The notes beneath the pieces are model-generated. The model was given only the letters and a program-made list of their open reading frames with translations, did no database searches and was not told the origin of the DNA. A stretch of DNA of 64,000 nucleotides from Limosilactobacillus sp. WILCCON 0051 (GTDB lineage Bacteria > Bacillota > Bacilli > Lactobacillales > Lactobacillaceae): positions 248,001 to 312,000 of the forward strand of contig NZ_CP154878.1 of NCBI RefSeq assembly GCF_039955095.1. Reading direction: 5' to 3'. Shown here piece by piece: positions 56,273-64,000 of this stretch (within the stretch, counting starts at the first letter, position 1; every line of letters begins with the position of its first letter). The translations under genes were made by a program, and so were the position numbers.

Positions 56273-58912
56273 ATGACAGTTAAAGCCAAAGCCACTGTTA
56301 AGGCCACTGAAAAGCCTAAAGACAAAGAACAAATCGCTGAAGAACTGATTAACGGCTTGATTGATAAGAGTGAAAAAGCTCTTGATCAATTACGCACATT
56401 TAGCCAAGAACAGGTTGACAAAATCTGTCAAAACCTTGCTTTGGCCGCTGAAGAACATCATATGGATCTGGCTGTTTCAGCCGCTGAAGAAACTGGTCGT
56501 GGGGTAGCTGAAGACAAGGCTATTAAGAATATCTACGCCAGTGAATATATCTGGAACAATATTCGTAATGACAAGACGGTTGGCATTATCGATGAAGATG
56601 ATGAAAACCAAATGATTACGATTGCTGATCCACTGGGGGTAATTGCTGGGGTCGTGCCAGTTACCAACCCAACGTCAACGGTTATCTTTAAGTCAATTAT
56701 TGCCTTAAAGACGCGGAACACGATTATCTTCTCATTCCACCCACAGGCCTTTAAGTCATGTCTGAAGACTGGTCAGATCTTGGAAGCCGCTGCTGAAGCC
56801 GCTGGGGCACCAAAAGACGTAATTCAGTGGATTCCACAATGCAGCCGTGAAAATACGACAGCACTGCTGCAAAATCCTCGCATCGCTACGATTCTGGCTA
56901 CTGGTGGCCCTGGACTGGTTAAGGCAGCCTACAGTTCTGGTAATCCTGCCTTGGGTGTCGGTCCTGGTAACGGTCCTGCCTACATCGAAAAGAGTGCCAA
57001 CATTGATCGTTCCATCTACGACATCGTATTATCAAAGACCTTTGACAACGGGATGATCTGTGCTACTGAAAACTCGGTTGTCATTGACGACGAAATCTAC
57101 GACCAGGTTAAAGAAGCCTTTAAGAAGTGGAACTGCTACTTCTTGAAGCCAAGCGAGATTCCAACGTTTACCAATGGTTTCATCGATCCTGATCGGCACC
57201 AGGTCCGTGGTCCGATTGCTGGTCGTTCTGCAAATGATATTGCTGAAATGTGTGGGCTGAAAAACGTTCCAGCTAATACCAAAGTACTGATTGCCGAGCT
57301 GGATGGGGTTGGCCCTAAGTATCCACTGTCAGCTGAAAAGCTTTCGCCTGTACTGACGATGTACCGTGCCAAGAGTCGTGAAGATGCATTCCGGATCTGT
57401 AGTGAACTGCTGGCCTACGGTGGTGAAGGTCACACGGCAGCCATTCACACCAACGATGATGAATTGATCAAGGAATACTCACTGAAGATGAAAGCTTCCC
57501 GAATCATCGTCAACTCGCCATCAGGTCTTGGTGGTATCGGTAATATCTACAACAACATGACGCCATCATTTACGCTGGGGACGGGTTCATACGGCAGCAA
57601 CTCGATCTCACACAACGTTTCTGACTGGGATCTGCTGAACATTAAGAAGGTTGCTATGCGTCGTGATAATCCACAATGGGTACAGATTCCGCCAAAGGTC
57701 TACTTCCAGCGGAACTCACTGAAGTACCTGAAAGAAATTCCAAATATCAACAAGGCATTTATCGTTACCGGTCCAGGAATGATTAAGCGCGGCTACATTC
57801 AGCGGGTTATTGATCAGCTGCGGCTGCGCAACAACCGGGTTCAATATGAGATCTTCTCTGATATCGAACCTGACCCATCAACGGATACGGTTGACAAGGG
57901 TGTTGCCTGGATGAATGACTTCCAGCCAGACACGATCATTGCACTGGGTGGTGGTTCACCAATGGACGCTGCTAAGGCAATGTGGATGTTCTATGAGCAC
58001 CCAGACACGACTTGGAATGGGGTTCGGCAAAAGTACCTTGATATCCGTAAGCGGGCCTACAAGATCGGTCGGCCAAAGAAAGCACAATTTATCGGGATTC
58101 CTACGACTTCTGGTACCGGTTCTGAAGTTACGCCATTTGCGGTTATCACCAACTCCAAGACGCATGTCAAGTACCCACTGGCTGACTACGCCTTGACGCC
58201 AGACATCGCAATTGTCGACTCACAGTTCGTTGAATCCGTGCCAGCCAACACGACGGCCTGGACAGGTCTGGACGTCTTGACGCACGCTACTGAATCATAC
58301 GTTTCCGTAATGGCAACCGACTACACGCGTGGCTGGTCGCTGGAAGCCATTAAGGGCGTTATGGAAAATCTTGAGGCATCCGTCAAGGGTGACAAGCTGG
58401 CCCGCAAGAAGATGCATGACAGCTCTACGATTGCCGGTTTGGCCTTTGCCAATGCTTTCTTGGGGATCACGCACTCTCTGGCTCACAAGATGGGTGGGGC
58501 CTTTGATCTGCCACACGGTTTGGTAATTGCGATTGCACTGCCGCAAGTAATTCGTTTCAATGCTAAGCGGCCAACCAAGCTGGCAATGTGGCCACATTAC
58601 GAAGACTACCGTGCTGACAAGGACTATGCAGCGATTGCTCGTTTCTTAGGCTTGAAGGGCGATACGACTGAAGAGTTGGTTGAAGCATACGTACAAAAGA
58701 TTATCGAACTGGCTCATAAGTGTGGCGTAACGCTGAGCTTGAAAGCTAATGGCGTTAAGCGCGAAGACTTTGACAAGGTCGTTGATCAACTGGCCGTTCT
58801 GGCTTATGAAGATCAATGTACGACGGCTAACCCGGTTGAACCACTGGTCAGCCAGCTTAAGGAACTGTTGGAACGCTGCTACGAAGGCACTGGCGTCGAA
58901 ACTGAAGAATAG
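56273..58912 (+). CDS. adhE: Bifunctional acetaldehyde-CoA/alcohol dehydrogenase
   Basis: Reduces acetyl-CoA to ethanol via acetaldehyde with two NADH, the redox outlet of heterofermentation. 879 residues. ALDH-like half (~20-440) with catalytic Cys in DNGMICATENSVV (~262-274) and NAD segment ATGGPGLVKAAYSSGNPALG; linker; iron-dependent ADH half (~470-870) with GGGSPMDAAKAMW (~561), the metal region (FANAFLGITHSLAHKMGGAF ~727-746) and LPHGLVIA. The N-terminus has an unusual Lys/Ala/Thr stretch (MTVKAKATVKATEKPKDKEQ). ATG after GAGAAGGAGC. Monocistronic. Confidence 0.97.
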   Translation: MTVKAKATVKATEKPKDKEQIAEELINGLIDKSEKALDQLRTFSQEQVDKICQNLALAAEEHHMDLAVSAAEETGRGVAEDKAIKNIYASEYIWNNIRNDKTVGIIDEDDENQMITIADPLGVIAGVVPVTNPTSTVIFKSIIALKTRNTIIFSFHPQAFKSCLKTGQILEAAAEAAGAPKDVIQWIPQCSRENTTALLQNPRIATILATGGPGLVKAAYSSGNPALGVGPGNGPAYIEKSANIDRSIYDIVLSKTFDNGMICATENSVVIDDEIYDQVKEAFKKWNCYFLKPSEIPTFTNGFIDPDRHQVRGPIAGRSANDIAEMCGLKNVPANTKVLIAELDGVGPKYPLSAEKLSPVLTMYRAKSREDAFRICSELLAYGGEGHTAAIHTNDDELIKEYSLKMKASRIIVNSPSGLGGIGNIYNNMTPSFTLGTGSYGSNSISHNVSDWDLLNIKKVAMRRDNPQWVQIPPKVYFQRNSLKYLKEIPNINKAFIVTGPGMIKRGYIQRVIDQLRLRNNRVQYEIFSDIEPDPSTDTVDKGVAWMNDFQPDTIIALGGGSPMDAAKAMWMFYEHPDTTWNGVRQKYLDIRKRAYKIGRPKKAQFIGIPTTSGTGSEVTPFAVITNSKTHVKYPLADYALTPDIAIVDSQFVESVPANTTAWTGLDVLTHATESYVSVMATDYTRGWSLEAIKGVMENLEASVKGDKLARKKMHDSSTIAGLAFANAFLGITHSLAHKMGGAFDLPHGLVIAIALPQVIRFNAKRPTKLAMWPHYEDYRADKDYAAIARFLGLKGDTTEELVEAYVQKIIELAHKCGVTLSLKANGVKREDFDKVVDQLAVLAYEDQCTTANPVEPLVSQLKELLERCYEGTGVETEE

Positions 58913-58967
58913 GCTGTTGATTTCCAAGCACTCTCAATTAATCTTCTCAACTTAAAATCTCAACTTT

Positions 58968-59001
58968 AAAAGACGGTCGCGGATCCATGACCGTCTTTTT
59001 T
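58968..59001 (+). terminator. Terminator of adhE
   Basis: Stem aaaagacggtc/gaccgtctttt plus T-run. Confidence 0.9.
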
Positions 59002-59031
59002 GATTTTGATTAAAAAAATATGAGAAAAAGG

Positions 59032-59060
59032 TTGACAATTCATTAAGAAGGATTTAGAGT
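59032..59060 (+). promoter_or_regulatory. Promoter of brnQ T-box transcript
   Basis: TTGACA (59032-59037), 17 bp, TAGAGT (59055-59060). Confidence 0.6.
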
Positions 59061-59093
59061 ATTAAACAAGTTAATCAACGGAACAAAACACGA

Positions 59094-59356
59094 TGATCCG
59101 GAGAGTAAGGTTATGGCTGGCTGATCAGCGACCCCGATGAAGTGTGAGCGGGGACAGGAGCCATAACTGGAAAGTAGCCGGTGAGTGGCCGATGCGACGT
59201 AAGAAGTGTCGGACGGGTGCGCCCGTGATCGCGCCAGCGTATGAACACGTACGCGTTGAGGCTTAATTGGCGACGATTGAGCAAAAAAAGGTGGTAACAC
59301 GCGAAAGCGTCCTTTTCAAATCATGGTCTGATTTGAAAAGGACGCTTTTATTTTCC
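59094..59356 (+). promoter_or_regulatory. T-box riboswitch, specifier GUA (valine)
   Basis: Stem I from ccgg (59098-59101) to ccgg (59178-59181), with the AGUA motif at 59104, the gcgacc...gatgaagtgtgagc distal elements, and the specifier loop ggaaaGTAg: codon GTA at 59174-59176, followed by a purine. Antiterminator T-box sequence gtggtaacacgcg (59291-59303). Terminator gcgtccttttcaaatc/gatttgaaaaggacgc (59307-59348) with T-run. Uncharged tRNA-Val would favour read-through into brnQ. Confidence 0.88.
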
Positions 59357-59426
59357 GTTGATCACGAAATCTTAGCTAAGATCTCTTTTTAAAATTCATT
59401 TGTTGATTGAAAGGGGATTAATTTTT

Positions 59427-60797
59427 ATGAATACGAATAAATTGACTTTCCGCAATGCTTTATTGATTGGATCATTAATTTTTGGGATGCTTTTTGGTGC
59501 CGGCAATCTGATCTTTCCAGTTCATTTGGGTCAGATGGCAGGGGCGCATTGGCTAAGCGCGGCTGGCGGCTTTTTGATGTCAGGAGTGCTCTTGCCGCTG
59601 ATGGCGCTGCTGGCAATCAGTATTACGCGCTCCAACGGAATCTATGATCTGGCGCGTCCTAATGGTGCCTGGTATGCACTTATTTTTCTAATTTTGGTTC
59701 ATGCAACGCTGGGACCTTTGTTTGCCACGCCACGGACGGCAACCGTTTCATATGCGATTGGCATTGCACCGCATCTTTCGGCCAGTGCCAACACCTGGGG
59801 AATCTTGATCTATTCAGCAGCTTTCTTTGGCCTGACGTACTACTTCTCTACACGTGAAGGACGAATTACTGATACGATCGGTAAAATGCTCAATCCGCTG
59901 TTTTTAGGCTTGATGTTTATCATTTTCTTTATGGCATTTATCAGCCCCATGGGACATGCTGGTTCAGCTGCCATCACGGCTGCTTATCGGCATGCTTCAT
60001 TTACCAACGGCTTTTTGCAAGGCTACAACACGATGGACTGTCTGGCTGCTTTAGCATTTGGAATTACGGTTATTACGGCGATCAAGGGATTAGGGATCAA
60101 GCGTCAGCGCGACATCTCCTGGGCAACGGCTAAGGGAGGAGCTTTAGGTATCTTTGGCATTGCTCTGATCTACATTGCCTTGATCTGGCTTGGTGCTACC
60201 AGTCTGGCTCACTTTAAGATGGCTGATAACGGCGGGACGACTTTGGAACAGATTGCCAACTACTACTTGGGCACGGCAGGCGATGCAATCTTGGCAGTTT
60301 TGGCAACAACGACCTGCATGACCAGTGCAATGGGGCTGGTAGTTGCCTTTTCACAAGATTTTCACCGGCGTTTCCCTAAGATTTCCTACAAGGCATTCCT
60401 GCGCTTCAACTGCGGTCTCTCATTCTTAGTTGCCAATCTGGGCTTGGATCAGATTATTGCCTGGTCAACGCCAATCTTGATGTTCTTGTACCCATTGGCA
60501 ATTACGCTGATCATCATGGGGATCATGTCGCCGCTCTTTAAAAATGATCCGCTGGTTTACCGCATCACGACTGGCTTTACGCTGATTCCGGCTTTCTTTG
60601 ACATGATGAATGCAACACCGGCCATTCTGCATAATACGGCTGCCGTTCAGGCAATGATCAGCTTTGCAGCTAAATTCTTCCCATTCTTCAGTCTTGGCTT
60701 CGGCTGGCTTTCATTTGGCATTGCTGGCCTGGCATTGGGCTTGATCATTCACTTTGCTAAGGAACGGCTGGCTTCACCGGCAATCAGTGAGGACTAG
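59427..60797 (+). CDS. brnQ: Branched-chain amino acid:cation symporter BrnQ
   Basis: 456 residues, 12 TM, LIVCS family; imports Leu, Ile and Val. N-terminal signature GMLFGAGNLIFPVHLGQMAG (~23-42), FATPRTATVSYAIG (~101-114) and QGYNTMDCLAALAFG (~195-209). ATG at 59427, ten bases after AAAGGGG; the frame from 59400 has no site. Controlled by the valine-type T-box upstream, which agrees with the substrate class. Confidence 0.95.
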   Translation: MNTNKLTFRNALLIGSLIFGMLFGAGNLIFPVHLGQMAGAHWLSAAGGFLMSGVLLPLMALLAISITRSNGIYDLARPNGAWYALIFLILVHATLGPLFATPRTATVSYAIGIAPHLSASANTWGILIYSAAFFGLTYYFSTREGRITDTIGKMLNPLFLGLMFIIFFMAFISPMGHAGSAAITAAYRHASFTNGFLQGYNTMDCLAALAFGITVITAIKGLGIKRQRDISWATAKGGALGIFGIALIYIALIWLGATSLAHFKMADNGGTTLEQIANYYLGTAGDAILAVLATTTCMTSAMGLVVAFSQDFHRRFPKISYKAFLRFNCGLSFLVANLGLDQIIAWSTPILMFLYPLAITLIIMGIMSPLFKNDPLVYRITTGFTLIPAFFDMMNATPAILHNTAAVQAMISFAAKFFPFFSLGFGWLSFGIAGLALGLIIHFAKERLASPAISED

Positions 60798-60820
60798 GAT
60801 CACTGAAATATCCATCAAAT

Positions 60821-60860
60821 AAAAACGTGCGAATGCAGCTGCTGCATTACGCACGTTTTT
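60821..60860. terminator. Bidirectional terminator between brnQ and nrdF
   Basis: Stem aaaaacgtgcg/cgcacgttttt with an inner aatgcagctgctgcatt palindrome; T-runs on both strands. Confidence 0.9.
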
Positions 60861-60864
60861 TATA

Positions 60865-61884
60865 CTAGTCTTTTTCGTTGATGTCTTTGCCGGCGTTAGG
60901 ATCAGCAACATGGTAGTCGCTGTCATGCATGGCCTCAACCTCACCGAGTCGGTAGCCGTTGCCGACCTGACTGAAGAAGTCGTGGTTGGAGGTTGTCGTT
61001 GAAATACCGTTCATTACGACAGGGTTGACATCACTGGCCGTATCTGGGAACAGCGGATCCTGTCCCAGATTCATCAAGGCTTTATTGGCGTTGTAGCGAA
61101 TGAACGTCAAGACTTCATCGGTCCAGCCAACTTGGTCGTACAGCAGGTGAGTGTATTTTTCTTCGTTATCATAAAGTTCGTATAAGAAATTGTACATCCA
61201 GTCTTTCATATCCTGCTGCTGTTTTTCGGTCAGGTCCTTCATGCCGACTTGGAACTTATAGCCGATGTAGGTGCCGTGAACGGACTCATCACGCAGGATC
61301 AGCTTGATGATTTCTGCCACGTTGTTAAGCTTATTGTGACCCAGGTAGTACAGTGGCGTGTAGAAGCCGGAGTAGAACAGGAACGTTTCCAAAAAGACGT
61401 TGGCAACTTTTTTCTTTAAAGGACTGACGCTTGGATCTAAGTAAAGATTACCGATCCGCGTCGCCTTGTTTTGCAGATATTCTTCAGTATCAGACCAGTC
61501 AAAGATCTCGCTGATTTCTTCAGGGGTGTTCAGCGTGGAAAAAATCGTGGAATAAGACTTGGCGTGGACTGATTCCATAAATTGAATATTGTTAAGTACG
61601 GCCGTTTCGTGCTGGGTCTTAACGTTTTCCTTCAGTGCCGTCAAACCAGCTTCCGACTGCAGCGTATCCAAAAGCGTCAAGCCACCAAAGACGTGACCGA
61701 CGACCCACTGATGATCAGTATCAAGCTCTCGCCAATCATCCATGTCGTTGGAAACCGGGATCCGAGTATCCAACCAGAACTGTTCGGTTAGTTTTTCCCA
61801 GGTAGCCTTGTCGATCATATCAGAGACTTCATTCCAATTGATCGCCTGGTAGTTTTTAAGCGGTACAAAATTCTCAATCTTCAT
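60865..61884 (-). CDS. nrdF: Ribonucleotide reductase class Ib beta subunit
   Basis: 339 residues. Carries the Mn/Fe metal site and tyrosyl radical. Metal ligands in LDTLQSEAG (Glu/Asp ~71-79), MESVHAKSYSTIF (~103-115; Glu, His and the radical Tyr) and LRDESVHGTYIGYKF (~190-204; Glu and His). ATG at 61884 after AAAGGAG. Last gene of the minus-strand nrdE-nrdF unit, 41 bp behind nrdE. Confidence 0.97.
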   Translation of the reverse strand: MKIENFVPLKNYQAINWNEVSDMIDKATWEKLTEQFWLDTRIPVSNDMDDWRELDTDHQWVVGHVFGGLTLLDTLQSEAGLTALKENVKTQHETAVLNNIQFMESVHAKSYSTIFSTLNTPEEISEIFDWSDTEEYLQNKATRIGNLYLDPSVSPLKKKVANVFLETFLFYSGFYTPLYYLGHNKLNNVAEIIKLILRDESVHGTYIGYKFQVGMKDLTEKQQQDMKDWMYNFLYELYDNEEKYTHLLYDQVGWTDEVLTFIRYNANKALMNLGQDPLFPDTASDVNPVVMNGISTTTSNHDFFSQVGNGYRLGEVEAMHDSDYHVADPNAGKDINEKD

Positions 61885-61925
61885 TATTAAACGGGGCTCC
61901 TTTAGTCTTTAATGATTCCAATAAG

Positions 61926-64000
61926 TTAGATAACGCAGCTTTCGCATTGGTTGGCGCCGATCTCATCTTGATCATCGGTAAACGTCCGAATGTAGTAGAT
62001 GGATTTAATGCCTTTTTGATAAGCATAATGGCGCAGGATGTTTAAGTCACGCGTTGTCATCTTATCAGTCCGATTATTTTTCCATTCGTACATCCCGGCT
62101 GGAATCGTGGAACGCATAAACAGCGTCATTGCCAGTGATTGATCAATATGTTCCTGAGCAGCCGCATAGGTATCGATCACGCTGCGCATGTCGGTATCAT
62201 AAGCCGACTTGTAGTATGGCATGGTATCGTTGCTGAGGTATGGTGCCGGGTAGTAGATCTTGCCAATCATTTTTTCTTGCCGTTCCTCAATTCGATTGAT
62301 GATTGGGTGCAGGCTGGAAGTCGAGTCGCCAATGTACGACGTCGATCCATTCGGGGCAACGGCTAAGCGATAGGCGTTGTAGAGACCATCTTTTTGCACG
62401 GCCGCTTTGAGTTCCTGCCAGTCCTTAATGCCAGGAATAAAGATGCCTTCAAACAGCTGCTTGACCGTTGCCGACTTAGGACCCCAGTCTTGACTGACGT
62501 ATTTATCGAAGTAGGAGCCATCTGCATAAGTGCTCTTTTCAAACTCGGCAAACGTTTCATGACGTTCACGGGCAATGTCGTTGGAGGCTTTGATCGTCCA
62601 ATAGTTGAGCAGCATAAAGTAGACACTGGTAAATTCCAGGGCGACTGGCGAGCCGTATTGAATATGGTGCTTGGCCAGGTAGCCGTGCAGTCCCATGGCA
62701 CCGAGACCGATCGCGTGAGCCATGTCGTTGCCGTGCTCGATTGACGGAACGACGTCAAGGTGCTCAATGTCGCTGATATGGGTCAGTCCCCGTACCATGG
62801 CGCTAACTGAGCGGCCAAAGTCTGGCGTTTCCATCATGTTGGCGATATTGGTGGAGCCAAGATTGCAAGAAACGTCGGTCCCCAGCTTGGCAAACGTCTG
62901 ATCATCGTTAACGATTGACGGCCGCTGAACCTGAGCAATTTCTGAACAAAGGTTGCTCATTACGATCTTGCCGTCGATTGGATTGGCACGGTTGACGGTA
63001 TCCAGATTGACGATGTATGGGTAGCCGGACTCCTGCTGCAGCTTGGAGATCTCATCTTCCAAGTCGCGAGCGTTGACCTTATATTTGGTAATGGCATCGT
63101 TAGCGACCATATTCTCATATTCATTGGTGATGTCGACGTACGAGAATGGCACGCCATAGATGCGCTCAACGTCATAAGGACTGAACAAGTACATCTCTTG
63201 ATTGGCTTCAACCAGTTCGTAAAATTTATCGGGAACGGTAATCCCAAGCGAAAGCGTCTTGATTCGAATCTTTTCATCAGCATTTTCTTTCTTGGCAGAC
63301 AAGAAGGCTACGATATCAGGATGAAAGACGCTTAGATAGACTACGCCAGCGCCTTGCCGCTGACCCAGCTGATTTGAGTAGGAAAAAGAGTCCTCCAAAA
63401 GCTTCATGACTGGGACGACCCCGCTGGCGGCACCTTTGATCTTTTTGATTGGTGCGCCCGCTTCACGGAGGTTGGAAAGGTTGATGCCAACGCCACCGCC
63501 GATCTTGGAAAGCTGCAGGGCGGAATTGATCGTCCGTCCGATTGAGTTCATATCATCGGTTGCCTGAATCTCAAAACAGGATACGAATTCGCCGCGCCGT
63601 TTGCGACCAGCATTTAAAAAGGTTGGCGTAGCTGGCTGATAGCGCTGGTGAATCAATTCATCGGCCAGCTGCATGGCCAGTTCCTCATTGCCGTCAGCCA
63701 AAAACAAGGCGTTCATGGCAACGCGATCAATGTAGTTTTCCAGGTAGTATTCCTTGTCGTTGGTTCGCAGGGCATACTGAGCGTAAAACTTGTAGGCCGC
63801 CATAAATGAATGAAAATGAAAATCCTGGGCCTTTAAAAAGTCGTAGAGCTTTTCGATGAATTCAAAGCGGTACTTGTGCATAAAGCCGGTTTCGATATAA
63901 TCGTTTTCTTCCAGCCAGTCATAGCGTTCCTTTAATGAAGCAAAGCGTTTGGTGTTGGGCAAAACGTTTTCTTTGATAAAATCAGCTAAGGCTTCGTGAT
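61926..64000 (-). CDS. nrdE: Ribonucleotide reductase class Ib alpha subunit, 5' end beyond window
   Basis: About 691 residues visible; the frame stays open through base 64000 (HEALADFIKENVLPNTKRF), so the N-terminus lies outside. It reduces ribonucleoside diphosphates. Visible: PATPTFLNAGRKRRGEFVSC (first active-site Cys), KIGGGVGINLSNLR, VSCNLGSTNIANMM (second active-site Cys region) and GLGAMGLHGYLAK. The C-terminal CESCVI carries the redox-relay Cys pair served by NrdH. nrdI and nrdH, if present, are likely upstream (right of window) or elsewhere. Confidence 0.97.
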   Translation of the reverse strand, partial: HEALADFIKENVLPNTKRFASLKERYDWLEENDYIETGFMHKYRFEFIEKLYDFLKAQDFHFHSFMAAYKFYAQYALRTNDKEYYLENYIDRVAMNALFLADGNEELAMQLADELIHQRYQPATPTFLNAGRKRRGEFVSCFEIQATDDMNSIGRTINSALQLSKIGGGVGINLSNLREAGAPIKKIKGAASGVVPVMKLLEDSFSYSNQLGQRQGAGVVYLSVFHPDIVAFLSAKKENADEKIRIKTLSLGITVPDKFYELVEANQEMYLFSPYDVERIYGVPFSYVDITNEYENMVANDAITKYKVNARDLEDEISKLQQESGYPYIVNLDTVNRANPIDGKIVMSNLCSEIAQVQRPSIVNDDQTFAKLGTDVSCNLGSTNIANMMETPDFGRSVSAMVRGLTHISDIEHLDVVPSIEHGNDMAHAIGLGAMGLHGYLAKHHIQYGSPVALEFTSVYFMLLNYWTIKASNDIARERHETFAEFEKSTYADGSYFDKYVSQDWGPKSATVKQLFEGIFIPGIKDWQELKAAVQKDGLYNAYRLAVAPNGSTSYIGDSTSSLHPIINRIEERQEKMIGKIYYPAPYLSNDTMPYYKSAYDTDMRSVIDTYAAAQEHIDQSLAMTLFMRSTIPAGMYEWKNNRTDKMTTRDLNILRHYAYQKGIKSIYYIRTFTDDQDEIGANQCESCVI

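Noticed and set aside
59043..59300. 85-codon minus-strand frame in the brnQ leader
   Set aside because: The region is fully explained by the T-box RNA on the plus strand; the frame has no ribosome binding site.

Overview
The window is a chromosomal segment of a low-to-medium GC lactic acid bacterium. The 16S V1-V3 sequence, the heterodimeric beta-galactosidase LacLM, class Ib ribonucleotide reductase and the gene orders lysS-rrn, radA-yacL-gltX-cysS-mrnC-rlmB and sigH-rpmG-secE-nusG-rplK-rplA all point to Limosilactobacillus. From memory the 16S is closest to L. mucosae of the fermentum/reuteri group; I could not verify this by search.

Layout. 1-4.6 kb: 3' part of hslO, an MFS transporter, then dus-lysS. 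4.8-10.3 kb: a complete rRNA operon (three tandem promoters, 16S, 23S, 5S, tRNA-Asn, tRNA-Thr) with no tRNA in the 16S-23S spacer. 10.4-12.1 kb: an IS200/IS605 copy that kept tnpB but lost tnpA, beside a broken gene tail. 12.2-26.5 kb: housekeeping and transport genes (ywlG, dtpT, metallophosphoesterase, DHA2-type MFS, AspT-like exchanger with an Asp/Glu racemase, a gntR-pncB-nadE NAD salvage cluster, tex-sprT) and tRNA-Tyr, -Gln and -Leu(AAG). 26.7-33.9 kb: lacLM, an AEC carrier, a phosphoglycerate mutase paralogue with an esterase, and pepC. 33.9-36.0 kb: a fuller second copy of the same IS, inserted between the rpiA stop codon and the rpiA terminator. 36-54.8 kb: the conserved information-processing block (rpiA, dut, radA, yacL, gltX, cysS, mrnC, rlmB, sigH-like, rpmG, secE, nusG, rplKA, rplJL) with accessory genes inserted. 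55-64 kb: a PAP2 phosphatase, adhE with Rex- and CcpA-type sites, brnQ behind a valine-type T-box, and nrdF/nrdE, the latter running off the right edge.

The most unusual content is regulatory RNA rather than protein. (1) A 121-bp sequence repeated nearly three times between rplA and an amino acid permease; each unit carries two tiny ORFs (10 and 11 codons) with well-spaced ribosome binding sites, behind a strong promoter with a perfect 14/14 CcpA cre match. (2) A trp-type attenuator upstream of that divergently read permease: a 17-residue leader peptide with four consecutive serine codons, followed by mutually exclusive 1:2, 2:3 and 3:4 helices. (3) A minus-strand small RNA candidate upstream of cysS that presents C-rich, anti-Shine-Dalgarno loops on three hairpins and ends in a terminator. 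(4) Two TnpB elements, one of which lost tnpA by an exact deletion between 10-bp direct repeats. All readings are by eye; no database searches or folding programs were run.
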